This document shows positions 23,829-32,013 of a stretch of 40,742 bases of DNA, piece by piece. This DNA comes from Spirochaetae bacterium HGW-Spirochaetae-2 (lineage in GTDB: Bacteria > Spirochaetota > Spirochaetia > Sphaerochaetales > Sphaerochaetaceae). Made by a program: the position numbers and the translations under genes. The stretch is from assembly GCA_002839355.1 (NCBI GenBank), contig PGXW01000024.1, positions 1 through 40,742 of the forward strand. The letters are read 5' to 3'. Positions within the stretch are counted from its first letter, which is position 1. Every line of letters begins with the position of its first letter. The notes beneath the pieces were generated by a model that was not told the origin of the DNA, did not search any database, and saw only the letters and a program-made list of their open reading frames with translations.

Positions 23829-24860
23829 CTACGGTTTTACGAGCACCTTCAAGGCTTCCCTATTCTTGGCGGCGACGAATCCCTCCACGATATCCTCTAG
23901 TCCCACGGTTTTAGTGAAATAGGCCTCCGGATGGATAGTGCTCTTCCGTATCGCCTCCAGGGCTGCCAGATGATGGCGCTTCTGGTAGGAGAAAGTCCCT
24001 ATGATTTCGATTTCATTGTAGTGGATCATGTTACTGTCCAGGCTTGTCATGGGATTGTTCTTGGGAACGCCACCGAAGAGGACCACCTTGCCACGCTTGC
24101 GTACCGCTTCGATGGCAATCTGCTGGCTCTGCACCGAAGCGTTGGCGCAGATGGCGAAATCGACTCCCCGTCCTTCTGTTCGTGCACGCACCGCCGCGAC
24201 GACATCGTCCTTCTCATAGTCGAGCATGAGGTCGGGGCCGAACTGTTGGGCTGCTGCCAATCGGGAACGGCCCGAAATGAATATCTGCGATGCCCCATTG
24301 GCCCGAGCGACTTCGATATGGAGGCACCCGATCGGTCCATCCCCGAGAATCAGGACTGACGACCCCGCACCGATTCCCACACGTTCTTGGGCAGCGATCA
24401 CCGAAGATGCCGGCTCGGAAAGGCACCCCTCGGTAAGACCGACGCCTTCGGGCAGGTGGTGGACAAATCCGTGTGCAAGGATTTCTGCATCCAGGTGGAC
24501 AAATTCGGCGAACCCTCCGGGCCAATTCGTCCCCACCATGCGGTGGTTTTCACACAGATTGATCAATCCCTGCCGGCAATACCAACAGGTGCCGCAACTC
24601 ACATCGGGGGCGAGCGCAATGCGGTCCCCGACGTTGAAGCCAGTCACCTCGGTTCCCATTTCGACAACGGTTCCGGTGAATTCATGTCCCATCACTTGGC
24701 TGGCAATGCCATAGCGTAGACCCGTGGAAAAATTGCGGATATCACCCCCGCAAATGCCACAGGCATGGACTGCAAGTATCAGGTCTCCGGGCCCGCATGG
24801 TTGCAAGGGAATATCCTTGACCTGCATCTCTCCCGGTCGTTCAAAAACTGCGGCTCTCAT
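23829..24860 (-). CDS. Zinc-dependent MDR polyol dehydrogenase (module A)
   Basis: Medium-chain dehydrogenase of 343 aa in the sorbitol/threonine dehydrogenase group. Catalytic zinc ligands are Cys37 (CGICGGD) and the GHE pair His59-Glu60. The structural zinc lobe has four Cys at 89, 92, 95 and 103. The NAD-binding fold carries LILGDGPIGCLHIEVA. It is expected to interconvert a secondary alcohol and a ketone on a sugar alcohol. The AAGGAGAGG ribosome site is strong. First gene of the 24860-15025 operon; its leader contains the CCACGG/CCGTGG inverted repeat. About 38 % of positions appear shared on casual reading with the MDR at 28099-29148, but no alignment was run. Confidence 0.86.
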   Translation of the reverse strand: MRAAVFERPGEMQVKDIPLQPCGPGDLILAVHACGICGGDIRNFSTGLRYGIASQVMGHEFTGTVVEMGTEVTGFNVGDRIALAPDVSCGTCWYCRQGLINLCENHRMVGTNWPGGFAEFVHLDAEILAHGFVHHLPEGVGLTEGCLSEPASSVIAAQERVGIGAGSSVLILGDGPIGCLHIEVARANGASQIFISGRSRLAAAQQFGPDLMLDYEKDDVVAAVRARTEGRGVDFAICANASVQSQQIAIEAVRKRGKVVLFGGVPKNNPMTSLDSNMIHYNEIEIIGTFSYQKRHHLAALEAIRKSTIHPEAYFTKTVGLEDIVEGFVAAKNREALKVLVKP

Positions 24861-24883
24861 CCACCTCTCCTTCCGTTCGTTGT

Positions 24884-24902
24884 CCCACGGGCATTCCGTG
24901 GG
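24884..24902. promoter_or_regulatory. Inverted repeat CCCACGG/CCGTGGG in the leader of the module A operon
   Basis: A perfect 7-bp stem with a 5-nt loop, 23 bases upstream of the MDR start codon. The same core, CCACGG-N-CCGTGG, occurs upstream of the ABC binding-protein gene at 36718-36733 with a 4-nt loop. It could be a DNA operator or an RNA leader structure near the ribosome site. Confidence 0.55.
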
Positions 24903-24929
24903 CTCCTAATGCAACCCTACTCCTAAAAG

Positions 24930-24941
24930 ATGCAAATTGCA
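24930..24941. promoter_or_regulatory. Candidate operator ATGCAAATTGCA
   Basis: TGCAA-A-TTGCA is a short inverted repeat (24931-24941) in the AT-rich region between the divergent MDR and isomerase genes. It shares the ATGCAAA half-site with the clearer palindrome at 25046-25064. Confidence 0.35.
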
Positions 24942-25045
24942 AGTAAATATTTCATACCTACACTCTATTTTTTGAAATATAATAGCGGTGTTGAACATAT
25001 ATCACCCTTTATTCAGGTTATAATTTCATATTTTCCTGTTTGTTT

Positions 25046-25064
25046 ATGCAAATTTTGTTTGCAT
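25046..25064. promoter_or_regulatory. Operator-like palindrome overlapping the isomerase -35
   Basis: ATGCAAA-N5-TTTGCAT is a perfect inverted repeat. Its right arm contains the -35 hexamer of the isomerase promoter, so a bound protein would block RNA polymerase. The RpiR regulator of the divergent operon is the most likely binder. Confidence 0.55.
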
Positions 25065-25086
25065 GCTGAAAAATCTATGATAGAAT
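25059..25086 (+). promoter_or_regulatory. Promoter of the FucI-like isomerase gene
   Basis: TTGCAT (25059-25064) and TAGAAT (25081-25086) are separated by 16 bases. The start would be near 25093, just ahead of the AAGGAGG ribosome site at 25097. Confidence 0.5.
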
Positions 25087-25110
25087 TCAGGTATGTAAGG
25101 AGGGTCTTTC

Positions 25111-26532
25111 ATGAAAGACGGAAAATTGTGCTTTGCCGTGATAGTCGGCACCCGAGGCTTTTTCAATACCGACCTGGCGGTACATGGCAAACGTGATATG
25201 CTCACGGTACTCGATTCCCTGGGTTTCGCGACGATCATCATGCCCGATACTGCGACACCGACGGGCTGTGTGGAGTCAACCGAGGATGGAATAGCGTGTG
25301 CGAACCACTTCAAGAAGCATGCCGATGAGATAGATGGAATTATCGTGACACTTCCCAATTTCGGCCTTGAGCTCGGTATCGTCGCGGCGATCCATGAATC
25401 CAAGCTCAACGTTCCCGTGCTCCTGCACGCCGAAGACGACGATCTGGACAAGATCGATGTCGCCCACAGGCGCGATGCCTTCTGCGGCAAGCTCTCGGTG
25501 GCCAACAACTTCATCCAATACGGCATTCCGTTCACGAACACCACGTTGCATACCTGCAAGGTGAATTCGAAGGTTTTCAAGGACGATGTCGTGCGCTTCT
25601 CGGGAGTCTGCAGGGTGGTCAACGGGTTGCGCAAGGCCCGGATCGGGGCGATAGGCGCTCGACCCGCCGATTTCCAGACCATGCGGGTGAGCGAGAAATT
25701 GTTGCAACGCTCCGGGGTGACCGTCGTTTCGGTCGACCATAGCGAAATCATCTTCGATGCCCTCCGGCTTGCCGACGACGACAAGCGGGTGGTCGACAAA
25801 CTCAAGGAGATCCGTGCCTACGGAACGATCCCCGCCTCTATCCCGGATAAGAATATCCTGAAGCAGGCCAAGTACACGGTGGTCGTGGAGAAGTGGATCG
25901 CCGACAACCGCATCAGTGCCGCCGGAATCCAATGCTGGACGTCCATCCAGAAGAACTACGGTTGCGCAACGTGCCTGACCATGAGCATGTTGGGAGAGGT
26001 CAAGGTTCCGTGTGCCTGCGAGGTCGATGTCGCCGGAGCTATCAGCATGCTGGCACTCACCTTGGCATCGGACAATGCCTCGGCACTGCTCGACTGGAAC
26101 AACAACTACGGCGAGGACCGCAACAAGTGTGTCAACACACACTGCTCCAACTATCCCAAGAGCTTCTTCGGTACGGACGATATCGAGATATCGGAACTGG
26201 ATGTGTTGGGAACGACGTTGGGCAAGGACAACTGTTTCGGAGCGGTCAAGGGAAAGGTCAGGAAAGGTCCCATGACCTACCTGCGCGTCTCCACCGACGA
26301 CTTCACCGGCAAGATCAAAGCCTATGTGGGCGAAGGTGATTTCACCGACGATCCGTGTGCCATGGCTGGTGGTGTCGCAGTCTGTGCGATCGACAACCTG
26401 CAAGAGCTCATGAACCATATCGTACGCAACGGGTATGAACACCATGTCGGTATGGTGCGCACCCATGTGGCCCAAATTCTCCAAGAAGCCTTGCAGAATT
26501 ACCTGGGATGGGAAATCTACCTGCACAACTAG
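25111..26532 (+). CDS. L-fucose/L-arabinose isomerase-like protein
   Basis: A 473-aa protein of the FucI/AraA-like isomerase superfamily, which interconverts aldoses and ketoses with a divalent metal. An N-terminal Rossmann-like part (GTRGFFNTDLAVHG, DGIIVTLPNFG) is followed by a middle domain and a C-terminal domain. CEVDVAGAISML supplies the acidic metal ligand region and NTHCSNYPKSFF a candidate metal His. It is shorter than classical FucI (about 590 aa), as in uncharacterised FucI-like proteins. AAGGAGG lies 7 bases before the ATG. It is the only rightward gene in the right block and shares the operator-rich promoter region with the MDR operon, so it probably works in the same pathway, for example on a pentose or branched pentose. 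Confidence 0.82.
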   Translation: MKDGKLCFAVIVGTRGFFNTDLAVHGKRDMLTVLDSLGFATIIMPDTATPTGCVESTEDGIACANHFKKHADEIDGIIVTLPNFGLELGIVAAIHESKLNVPVLLHAEDDDLDKIDVAHRRDAFCGKLSVANNFIQYGIPFTNTTLHTCKVNSKVFKDDVVRFSGVCRVVNGLRKARIGAIGARPADFQTMRVSEKLLQRSGVTVVSVDHSEIIFDALRLADDDKRVVDKLKEIRAYGTIPASIPDKNILKQAKYTVVVEKWIADNRISAAGIQCWTSIQKNYGCATCLTMSMLGEVKVPCACEVDVAGAISMLALTLASDNASALLDWNNNYGEDRNKCVNTHCSNYPKSFFGTDDIEISELDVLGTTLGKDNCFGAVKGKVRKGPMTYLRVSTDDFTGKIKAYVGEGDFTDDPCAMAGGVAVCAIDNLQELMNHIVRNGYEHHVGMVRTHVAQILQEALQNYLGWEIYLHN

Positions 26533-26641
26533 GTCGGTATACACACCAACAGATTCGAAAACGGGCCGTTGCAAAAGTCTGAAAGGATTTGAGCGACGGC
26601 CTTGCCGTATGCGCACTTCATGCGCACTTCGCATGGCCGAG

Positions 26642-26682
26642 ACAAACAAAAACACCCCGGGAACACTGGCTTCCAAGGGTGT
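26642..26682 (-). terminator. Rho-independent terminator of the ABC/module B operon
   Basis: On the minus strand ACACCC pairs with GGGTGT, with an inner GGAA/TTCC stem, and the T-rich tract TTTTTGTTTG follows. It begins 20 bases after the stop of the TIM-barrel isomerase gene and closes the long leftward cluster. The rest of the 170-base gap to the FucI-like gene holds only a short tandem repeat. Confidence 0.75.
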
Positions 26683-26702
26683 CGGTAGTCTACGTGGCAG
26701 AT

Positions 26703-27587
26703 CTAGAGGGTATACCCGTTGGGGAAATCGGGGGAAAGCTGCATGCGCGCGATGCGCTCGCAATACTTGAGGTAGGTGATTCCGTCCGAAACCGCGGTCT
26801 CGACATCCGGGACCATCGGAGCGCTCTCTATGGTGCAATATCCCGTATAACCGAATCGGATCAGTGCCCGCATGACCGCCTTGAAATCGGTGTTTCCGTA
26901 GCCCGGAGTCAATGAGTTCGTATCCCTGAAATGCAAATGCCACAGCAGCGGTTGCGCTTCATAGATTGCCTCGAAACAGTTCAACTCCTCAAAGCCCGCA
27001 TGGAACCAGTCGAGCTGGATGCCCAGATTCGCGCACCCGGTCCGCCCGATCAGCCGCTTGTGGTTCGCCACGGTGTTCACAAACTTGCCCATCTCCAAAT
27101 GGTTGGTCGCCTCGAACACCAATCGGATATCCTTTTCGGCGGCGTGGCGACACATGGCCTGCAGCGATTCGACGGCGACCTCCACGGCTCCGGCGACGGA
27201 ATCCCGGGTAATATCCTCATGGATTGCCACCGCGACGGTGACAAACTTGGCTCCGAGCTCGGCCGCCATATCGACGGTGGCATTGGTCTCATCGATCGCC
27301 AACCGGGCACCCGTGCGTCCGGTGAGCGTCTTGTAGTCGGGTGAAAAGGGGTCCCAAGCCTCGCCCCAGCAATCGTTCAGACACGATATCTCCAGGTTGT
27401 GCTCCCGGGACAACCGCGTATGGTCGGAGACGAAACGCTCCAAGGACACCCCCTTTCCATACCGCCCCTTGGGAGGAGTGAGCTCGATGGCATCGTAGCC
27501 GTTGCGCTGAAGCCGCGCATAGCTTTTCCCGGGTTCCAGGTATGCCTCGTCCTGGCCGAAGGTCAGTTGGAAATAACTGTATTTCAT
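26703..27587 (-). CDS. Sugar phosphate isomerase/epimerase, xylose-isomerase-like TIM barrel
   Basis: A 294-aa TIM-barrel protein of the AP-endonuclease-2/xylose-isomerase-like superfamily, which includes tagatose 3-epimerases, hydroxypyruvate isomerase and D-apiose isomerase. The expected metal ligands appear in order: Glu in VFEATNHLE, Asp and His in QLDWFHAG, His in HLHFRDTN, and Glu in TIESAP. The ATG overlaps the end of the upstream VOC gene as ATGA. It is the last gene of the cluster, just before the terminator. The likely role is aldose-ketose isomerisation or C3 epimerisation of the sugar handled by the neighbouring MDR, DRL and kinase enzymes. Confidence 0.84.
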   Translation of the reverse strand: MKYSYFQLTFGQDEAYLEPGKSYARLQRNGYDAIELTPPKGRYGKGVSLERFVSDHTRLSREHNLEISCLNDCWGEAWDPFSPDYKTLTGRTGARLAIDETNATVDMAAELGAKFVTVAVAIHEDITRDSVAGAVEVAVESLQAMCRHAAEKDIRLVFEATNHLEMGKFVNTVANHKRLIGRTGCANLGIQLDWFHAGFEELNCFEAIYEAQPLLWHLHFRDTNSLTPGYGNTDFKAVMRALIRFGYTGYCTIESAPMVPDVETAVSDGITYLKYCERIARMQLSPDFPNGYTL

Positions 27588-28102
27588 GGCGTATCTCCTG
27601 TTTCTGGCGGATAGACGCGTTCGGGTATCCGCCGTCCCTTGGGACGACAGATCAGTTCCAAGGTCGTTCCGATCGCATCCTCGGTATCGAGGTACGCATA
27701 GTGCCCGTCACCCTCGAGGCCGAAACCCGCACCATCCATGGTCACCCGGAATCCCGCGGCCTTGGCCAGCCGGATGGCATCGTCCATATCATCGACCAAG
27801 ACACCCAAATGGTGGATGCCATACCCGTGGTCATGGATAAACTGCGCATACACGGTATCGCCGTACTTCTGTTCGATCAGCTCGATGCGCATACTGCCGA
27901 AATACGAAAGGGCCACACGCATGGCGTAGTCGGTCGGATTGCCGTCGCGTGTCATGTGGGGCACGAAGGGCTTCTCATAGGTATAGAAGTGCCACGGTCC
28001 AATACCGAACAGGCGATGGTAATTCTCCACGGTCGCATCGAGATCCTTGACGACAAACGCTATCTGGGCAACTCCCTGTTGCAAGAAGGGCAATGGATTC
28101 AT
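27584..28102 (-). CDS. VOC (glyoxalase/epimerase-fold) family protein
   Basis: A 172-aa two-repeat vicinal-oxygen-chelate protein. The first repeat starts at [12 protein letters not shown], with Gln where many relatives have His. The second has [13 protein letters not shown] (His) and TTLELI (Glu). These are plausible metal ligands. Relatives include glyoxalase I, methylmalonyl-CoA epimerase and sugar-related lyases or isomerases; the short interdomain WHFYTYEKP segment is found in uncharacterised members. Both ends overlap neighbours by 4 bases (ATGA), so it is made in step with the MDR and TIM-barrel enzymes. A detoxifying, epimerase or reactive-carbonyl role is possible. Confidence 0.78.
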   Translation of the reverse strand: MNPLPFLQQGVAQIAFVVKDLDATVENYHRLFGIGPWHFYTYEKPFVPHMTRDGNPTDYAMRVALSYFGSMRIELIEQKYGDTVYAQFIHDHGYGIHHLGVLVDDMDDAIRLAKAAGFRVTMDGAGFGLEGDGHYAYLDTEDAIGTTLELICRPKGRRIPERVYPPETGDTP

Positions 28103-29148
28103 GGAATGAACACTCCTTTGAGCACCTTGCCGGCCAAGGCGAGGTTGGCGCCCTCGACAAAATCATCCAGGGAGAATACGTGCGTGACCAGTTTCTTCAC
28201 GGGAATCAGACCCGCCTCGATAAGCCTGAGGGCTGTCATGTTGTGTTTCGGACCGAACGTTGAGGTCCCGATGATCGTCAGACCGCGATAGTGGACCAGG
28301 TTCATGTCGATACCAGGCTTGCTGTCATGCTGGGGCATCCCGCCGAACTGTACGATCCTTCCCCCCTTCCTGGCCATCTCCACCGCCTGGACCGTCGCGA
28401 CAGGTGCTGGGGTCGCCACAATGACGACATCGGCTCCCTTTCCACCGGTGAGTACACCGATTGCCTCCACCGGATTGCTTTGGCTGGCATCGATCACGCC
28501 ATCGGGCCCGAAGGCTGCCGCCATGCGAAGTCTGCTTTCGTCTATATCGATCACAAATACACGGAACGCCCCCCGGGCTTTAGCCAGGGCAATATGGATG
28601 CAGCCGATAGGTCCCGAACCGAAGATGACCACAGTGTCGCCCAACGACACGTTGGCCTTCTCCTGGGCATTCACACAGGATGAGATGGGTTCGATGACCG
28701 CGGCGTGGACACTTTCCATGCCGTCGGGGACCCGTTGGATATTGCCATGCGCGATGCACGCGGCGGGAATAGCGGCATATTCGGCCAATCCCCCAGGCCA
28801 ATGCTGACCCAGTTCACGCTGGTTCTCGCACAGTTCGTACCGTCCATCCTTGCAGAAATCGCATTCCCCGCAGTAGGCCAGCGGCCCAATGGCCAACCGG
28901 TCTCCGACACGCCAGGAGCCGGTGCAGGCATCACCCTTCTCCACCACCATCGCGCACAATTCGTGCCCGATGGTCCAGGGAAACGTGATGTGCCGGTGTC
29001 CCGAACGCAAGGTCCTCAGATCGGAACCGCACAGTCCGCATGCCTCCACCTTGACCAGGATTCCGTCGACAGGCAACGCCGGTTTGGGTACCTGCTGGAC
29101 CGAGAATTTGAGGGGAGCCTCGACCACCACTGCTTTCATCAGACTCAT
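28099..29148 (-). CDS. Zinc-dependent MDR polyol dehydrogenase (module B)
   Basis: A 349-aa medium-chain dehydrogenase with catalytic zinc ligands Cys40 (CGLCGSD) and His62-Glu63 (GHE). The structural-zinc Cys residues lie at 93, 96, 99 and 107, and the nucleotide-binding stretch is [16 protein letters not shown]. It is a paralogue of the MDR at 23829-24860 and shares the unusual motif WPGG(L/F)AE after the zinc lobe. GGAGG lies 6 bases before the ATG at 29148, and the start overlaps the DRL stop as ATGA. It probably oxidises a sugar alcohol or its phosphate in the module B pathway. Confidence 0.86.
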   Translation of the reverse strand: MSLMKAVVVEAPLKFSVQQVPKPALPVDGILVKVEACGLCGSDLRTLRSGHRHITFPWTIGHELCAMVVEKGDACTGSWRVGDRLAIGPLAYCGECDFCKDGRYELCENQRELGQHWPGGLAEYAAIPAACIAHGNIQRVPDGMESVHAAVIEPISSCVNAQEKANVSLGDTVVIFGSGPIGCIHIALAKARGAFRVFVIDIDESRLRMAAAFGPDGVIDASQSNPVEAIGVLTGGKGADVVIVATPAPVATVQAVEMARKGGRIVQFGGMPQHDSKPGIDMNLVHYRGLTIIGTSTFGPKHNMTALRLIEAGLIPVKKLVTHVFSLDDFVEGANLALAGKVLKGVFIP

Positions 29149-30443
29149 TTCCCACCTCCGTTGTACAGCGAGTCCTGCATCCGTCGCAGCCGGTAGATGA
29201 AGGTCTTGTCGTTCAGTCGCACATCGTCCTCGGTGATTATCGCACCCTTGGGAATATCGCGGAGCGCCACCGCCTTGGAACCGATGCCGATGGGAACCGC
29301 CTTACGTTTGACCGATTCGCCATAGGTGATGATCTGGCCGTACCAATCGCGCCCCCCGATATCCTCCAACACCTCACCCGCCTTGATCGTCCGCTTGGCT
29401 TTGCACGCTACTTCTGAGTGCATTGCCTCCGCGGTCACCGTCACTTCGTTGAGCAACACCGCCTCGGCTATCGATTGGGGTGTCTCGAGGTCACACAAGT
29501 GGTAGGGCCGAAAGTGAAGGTAGTACGGACCATCGGCGCGGGTGATGAACTTCATCTCCTTGCGCATGCGCTGGTCCTCGGTATATACGATCGCGAAGAC
29601 TCCCGGGGCAATCGGCCCCGTCGAATAGTCCACGCGACCTGGTCCGCTGAAGATACCACCATCCTTTACTGGGATGAACACGCTGGCGAGGTCGTTGGTC
29701 TCAACATGGGGACCGTGCATACCCGGAACATCGGGAACCAGGCCGGTCGCGTTGCTCACCGCCGCCATTTCCACCATGGTCTTCGTCCCATCTTGGAATG
29801 CCGCAAGCATCTTGGGATTCATTCCCTTGGAGAGAGCCTCTTCGCGCACCATGTCGGCGGTGGCGTCGAAATTGATCTTGTTGTTCTTGCCTTTTCCCAA
29901 GGTCACCACGTCGAATCCCATCAGGCGGGCCTGCTCGTAGAGCATCTTACACACGCCCGGTTCATCCCCACTGGCGACCGTATAGAGCGATCCGTAGGAA
30001 CGTGCCAGGTGGTTGAGGTACCAGCCGACGGTGATATCGGTCTCGACATTGAGCATGATGATCGGCTTGTGGTTGATTATCGAGCGGTAGGCGACCTGCG
30101 CACCGATATCGGTCACACCCGTGGCCTCGACATTGGCTTCAAGTGCATCCAACGCGGTCATGAGCAGCGCATCCTGGGTCACTACGCGTTTGCCTCTTTT
30201 CAAAGCATCCTCCGCCTCGCTCCTGCTGTTGGTCTCCAGGATATCGGAGCGGTCGTAGCCGAGGGACACAAGCGTCTCGATCGCCCGACTGGTATCGATG
30301 TCGGCGATGGCGTCGATGCTCATGCCATGTACATTGTTGATCGCATGGGCCAGCCCGGATCCCATTTGTCCACATCCGATAATTCCGACCGAGATCGGAT
30401 TACCATCCTCTGCCCTCTTGTGCAATTTGCTCACCAACTCCAT
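29145..30443 (-). CDS. DRL-family oxidoreductase (homoserine-dehydrogenase-like Rossmann plus SAF domain), module B
   Basis: A 432-aa paralogue of the protein at 22512-23798 with the same order of parts: [11 protein letters not shown] (GxGxxG at 23-28), [68 protein letters not shown], and the SAF domain (about 345-425) with [12 protein letters not shown] and [15 protein letters not shown]. The family is typified by Brucella DRL, which rearranges and reduces deoxyxylulose 5-phosphate. AAAGGGG precedes the ATG. It lies 11 bases after the FGGY kinase and overlaps the MDR, so the trio of module A is repeated here in the opposite order. Confidence 0.8.
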   Translation of the reverse strand: MELVSKLHKRAEDGNPISVGIIGCGQMGSGLAHAINNVHGMSIDAIADIDTSRAIETLVSLGYDRSDILETNSRSEAEDALKRGKRVVTQDALLMTALDALEANVEATGVTDIGAQVAYRSIINHKPIIMLNVETDITVGWYLNHLARSYGSLYTVASGDEPGVCKMLYEQARLMGFDVVTLGKGKNNKINFDATADMVREEALSKGMNPKMLAAFQDGTKTMVEMAAVSNATGLVPDVPGMHGPHVETNDLASVFIPVKDGGIFSGPGRVDYSTGPIAPGVFAIVYTEDQRMRKEMKFITRADGPYYLHFRPYHLCDLETPQSIAEAVLLNEVTVTAEAMHSEVACKAKRTIKAGEVLEDIGGRDWYGQIITYGESVKRKAVPIGIGSKAVALRDIPKGAIITEDDVRLNDKTFIYRLRRMQDSLYNGGGK

Positions 30444-30454
30444 TCCATACCCCT

Positions 30455-31999
30455 TTACGTTGTCGCATATCGTTTGGCCAATTCTGCCAATGTGCGGAAG
30501 TCCTGTTTCACATGACCATACAATTCTTTATAAAGCTTGAAATAATCCATATACAATGCATGCAGCTTGCTATCGGGTTCCATCCGGCCGACATACGTTG
30601 CCTTCTCCTTGGCAACCGAAAAGTCCTTGTACATACCTATGGCGATTCCGGCCAGCAGGGCATCACCATAGGGAGCGCCCACGCGATTCTCCACCATGAC
30701 CGTCGGGCAATCGAAGACATCGGTGATGATGCGCCGCCACAGTTCGCTTTTCGCGCCCCCCTCGTTCAACACGATAGGGGTGTGGATATCGATGCCGGTC
30801 TCCCGTATCAGACTGAAGGAGTCGTAGAGCGCGTAGGCGACAGATTCCATCATGGCGCGGACCAGGTGCCCCCGTGTGTGGTGCAGCGACAAGCCGAACA
30901 CCACCCCACGGGCATAGACGTCCCAAATCGGCGTGCGTTCCCCCATCATGTACGGGAGAATGACCAGTCCCTCGCTTCCCGCGGGAACCGTGGCGGCCTC
31001 CTGGTTGATCAGATCGTACACATCCTTCCCTTGGGCCGTCTGTTGCTCGGCTTCGAGCTTGAAGTAGTTGTCCCGCAGGTAGCGGATCAGGTGGCCACCG
31101 GTGGTCGTGGTGGGAACGGTTATGTAGGTGTGCTCCGAATCGGTGGTGTAGTTGAAGGCGATCATGGAGTCGTGGAACACTGGTTTGTCGTGGATGATGC
31201 CGAAATTGCCACAGGTGCCGAGGTTCATCTGGATATCGCCCGCCTCGATCGCCCCGGCACCGCTCCACCCCGCGTTGCAATCGACTTGCCCAGCACAGAC
31301 CGGGGTTCCGATTGCCAGCGAGCACGCCCGGGAGGCTTGTTCCGTCACGTGCCCCACGATCTGCTCGCACCGGTACAAATCGGGAAAGAGCGATTCGGAC
31401 AGTCCGATCGTCGCCAGGATACCACTGTCGAATTTCCTGTTCACTAAATCGTATGCGACGCCGTAGAAGCCCGCACCCGAATAGTGGCCGGTGAATTTGC
31501 CGGTGAATTTCGCGGTTATGAACCCATCGATGGAAAGCGCCTTGTGGACCCGCGCAAACACTTCGGGTCGGTTGCGCTTCTCCCACAACAGGTTCACGAT
31601 CATGGGGTGGTCGTCAAGGCGGTTCTTGGAGATCTCGAAGATCCGTTCGTCGCCAATGGTGCTGCGAAGCCATTCGACCTCGGCTGTCGCCCGCCGGTCC
31701 ATGAGGTTGTACGCCCGCGCAACAGGTTCGCCACCGGTATCGACCATGACCAGGCTCGGCATAGCCGAGGAGACGGCGAGCGCCTTGACCTCGTCAGCCG
31801 AGATTCCGGCCTGTTGCAAGACCTTGGGAATCAACGTGCAGGCCAGGTCCCAATAGGCGTTCGGATCGTGTTCGGACCAACCGGGAAGGTCGGTGAATAT
31901 AGGATATTCCTGGAACGCATAGCCGACAACCGTCGCGGAGGCATCGACCAGGGCGACTTTCCCACCACCGGTACCATAATCTATTCCGAGTACATACAT
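30455..31999 (-). CDS. FGGY carbohydrate kinase (module B)
   Basis: An FGGY kinase of 514 aa with the phosphate loop LGIDYGTGGGKVALVD near the N-terminus, SSAMPSLVMVD, the VCAGQVDCNAGWSGAG stretch with the catalytic Asp, NLGTCGNFG and PYMMGERTPIWDVYARG. The C-terminal NEGGAKSELWRRIITDVFDCP matches the family signature. It is clearly a different subtype from the kinase at 20997-22499 and the GlpK-like one at 15025-16509. The ATG at 31999 follows AGGAGG by 6-7 bases; the frame to 32017 only adds six residues that overlap the permease gene. It phosphorylates the sugar or polyol brought in by the ABC importer immediately upstream. Confidence 0.85.
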   Translation of the reverse strand: MYVLGIDYGTGGGKVALVDASATVVGYAFQEYPIFTDLPGWSEHDPNAYWDLACTLIPKVLQQAGISADEVKALAVSSAMPSLVMVDTGGEPVARAYNLMDRRATAEVEWLRSTIGDERIFEISKNRLDDHPMIVNLLWEKRNRPEVFARVHKALSIDGFITAKFTGKFTGHYSGAGFYGVAYDLVNRKFDSGILATIGLSESLFPDLYRCEQIVGHVTEQASRACSLAIGTPVCAGQVDCNAGWSGAGAIEAGDIQMNLGTCGNFGIIHDKPVFHDSMIAFNYTTDSEHTYITVPTTTTGGHLIRYLRDNYFKLEAEQQTAQGKDVYDLINQEAATVPAGSEGLVILPYMMGERTPIWDVYARGVVFGLSLHHTRGHLVRAMMESVAYALYDSFSLIRETGIDIHTPIVLNEGGAKSELWRRIITDVFDCPTVMVENRVGAPYGDALLAGIAIGMYKDFSVAKEKATYVGRMEPDSKLHALYMDYFKLYKELYGHVKQDFRTLAELAKRYATT

Positions 32000-32013
32000 G
32001 CGGAGCCTCCTGT

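Noticed and set aside
26609-26630. Tandem repeat ATGCGCACTTC x2 near the end of the FucI-like gene
   Set aside because: Only two copies in a short intergenic gap; no sign of a CRISPR, iteron or other functional array.
25276-26943. 555-aa minus-strand open frame opposite the FucI-like gene
   Set aside because: It runs antisense through the isomerase and across the terminator region, and no domain is recognisable.
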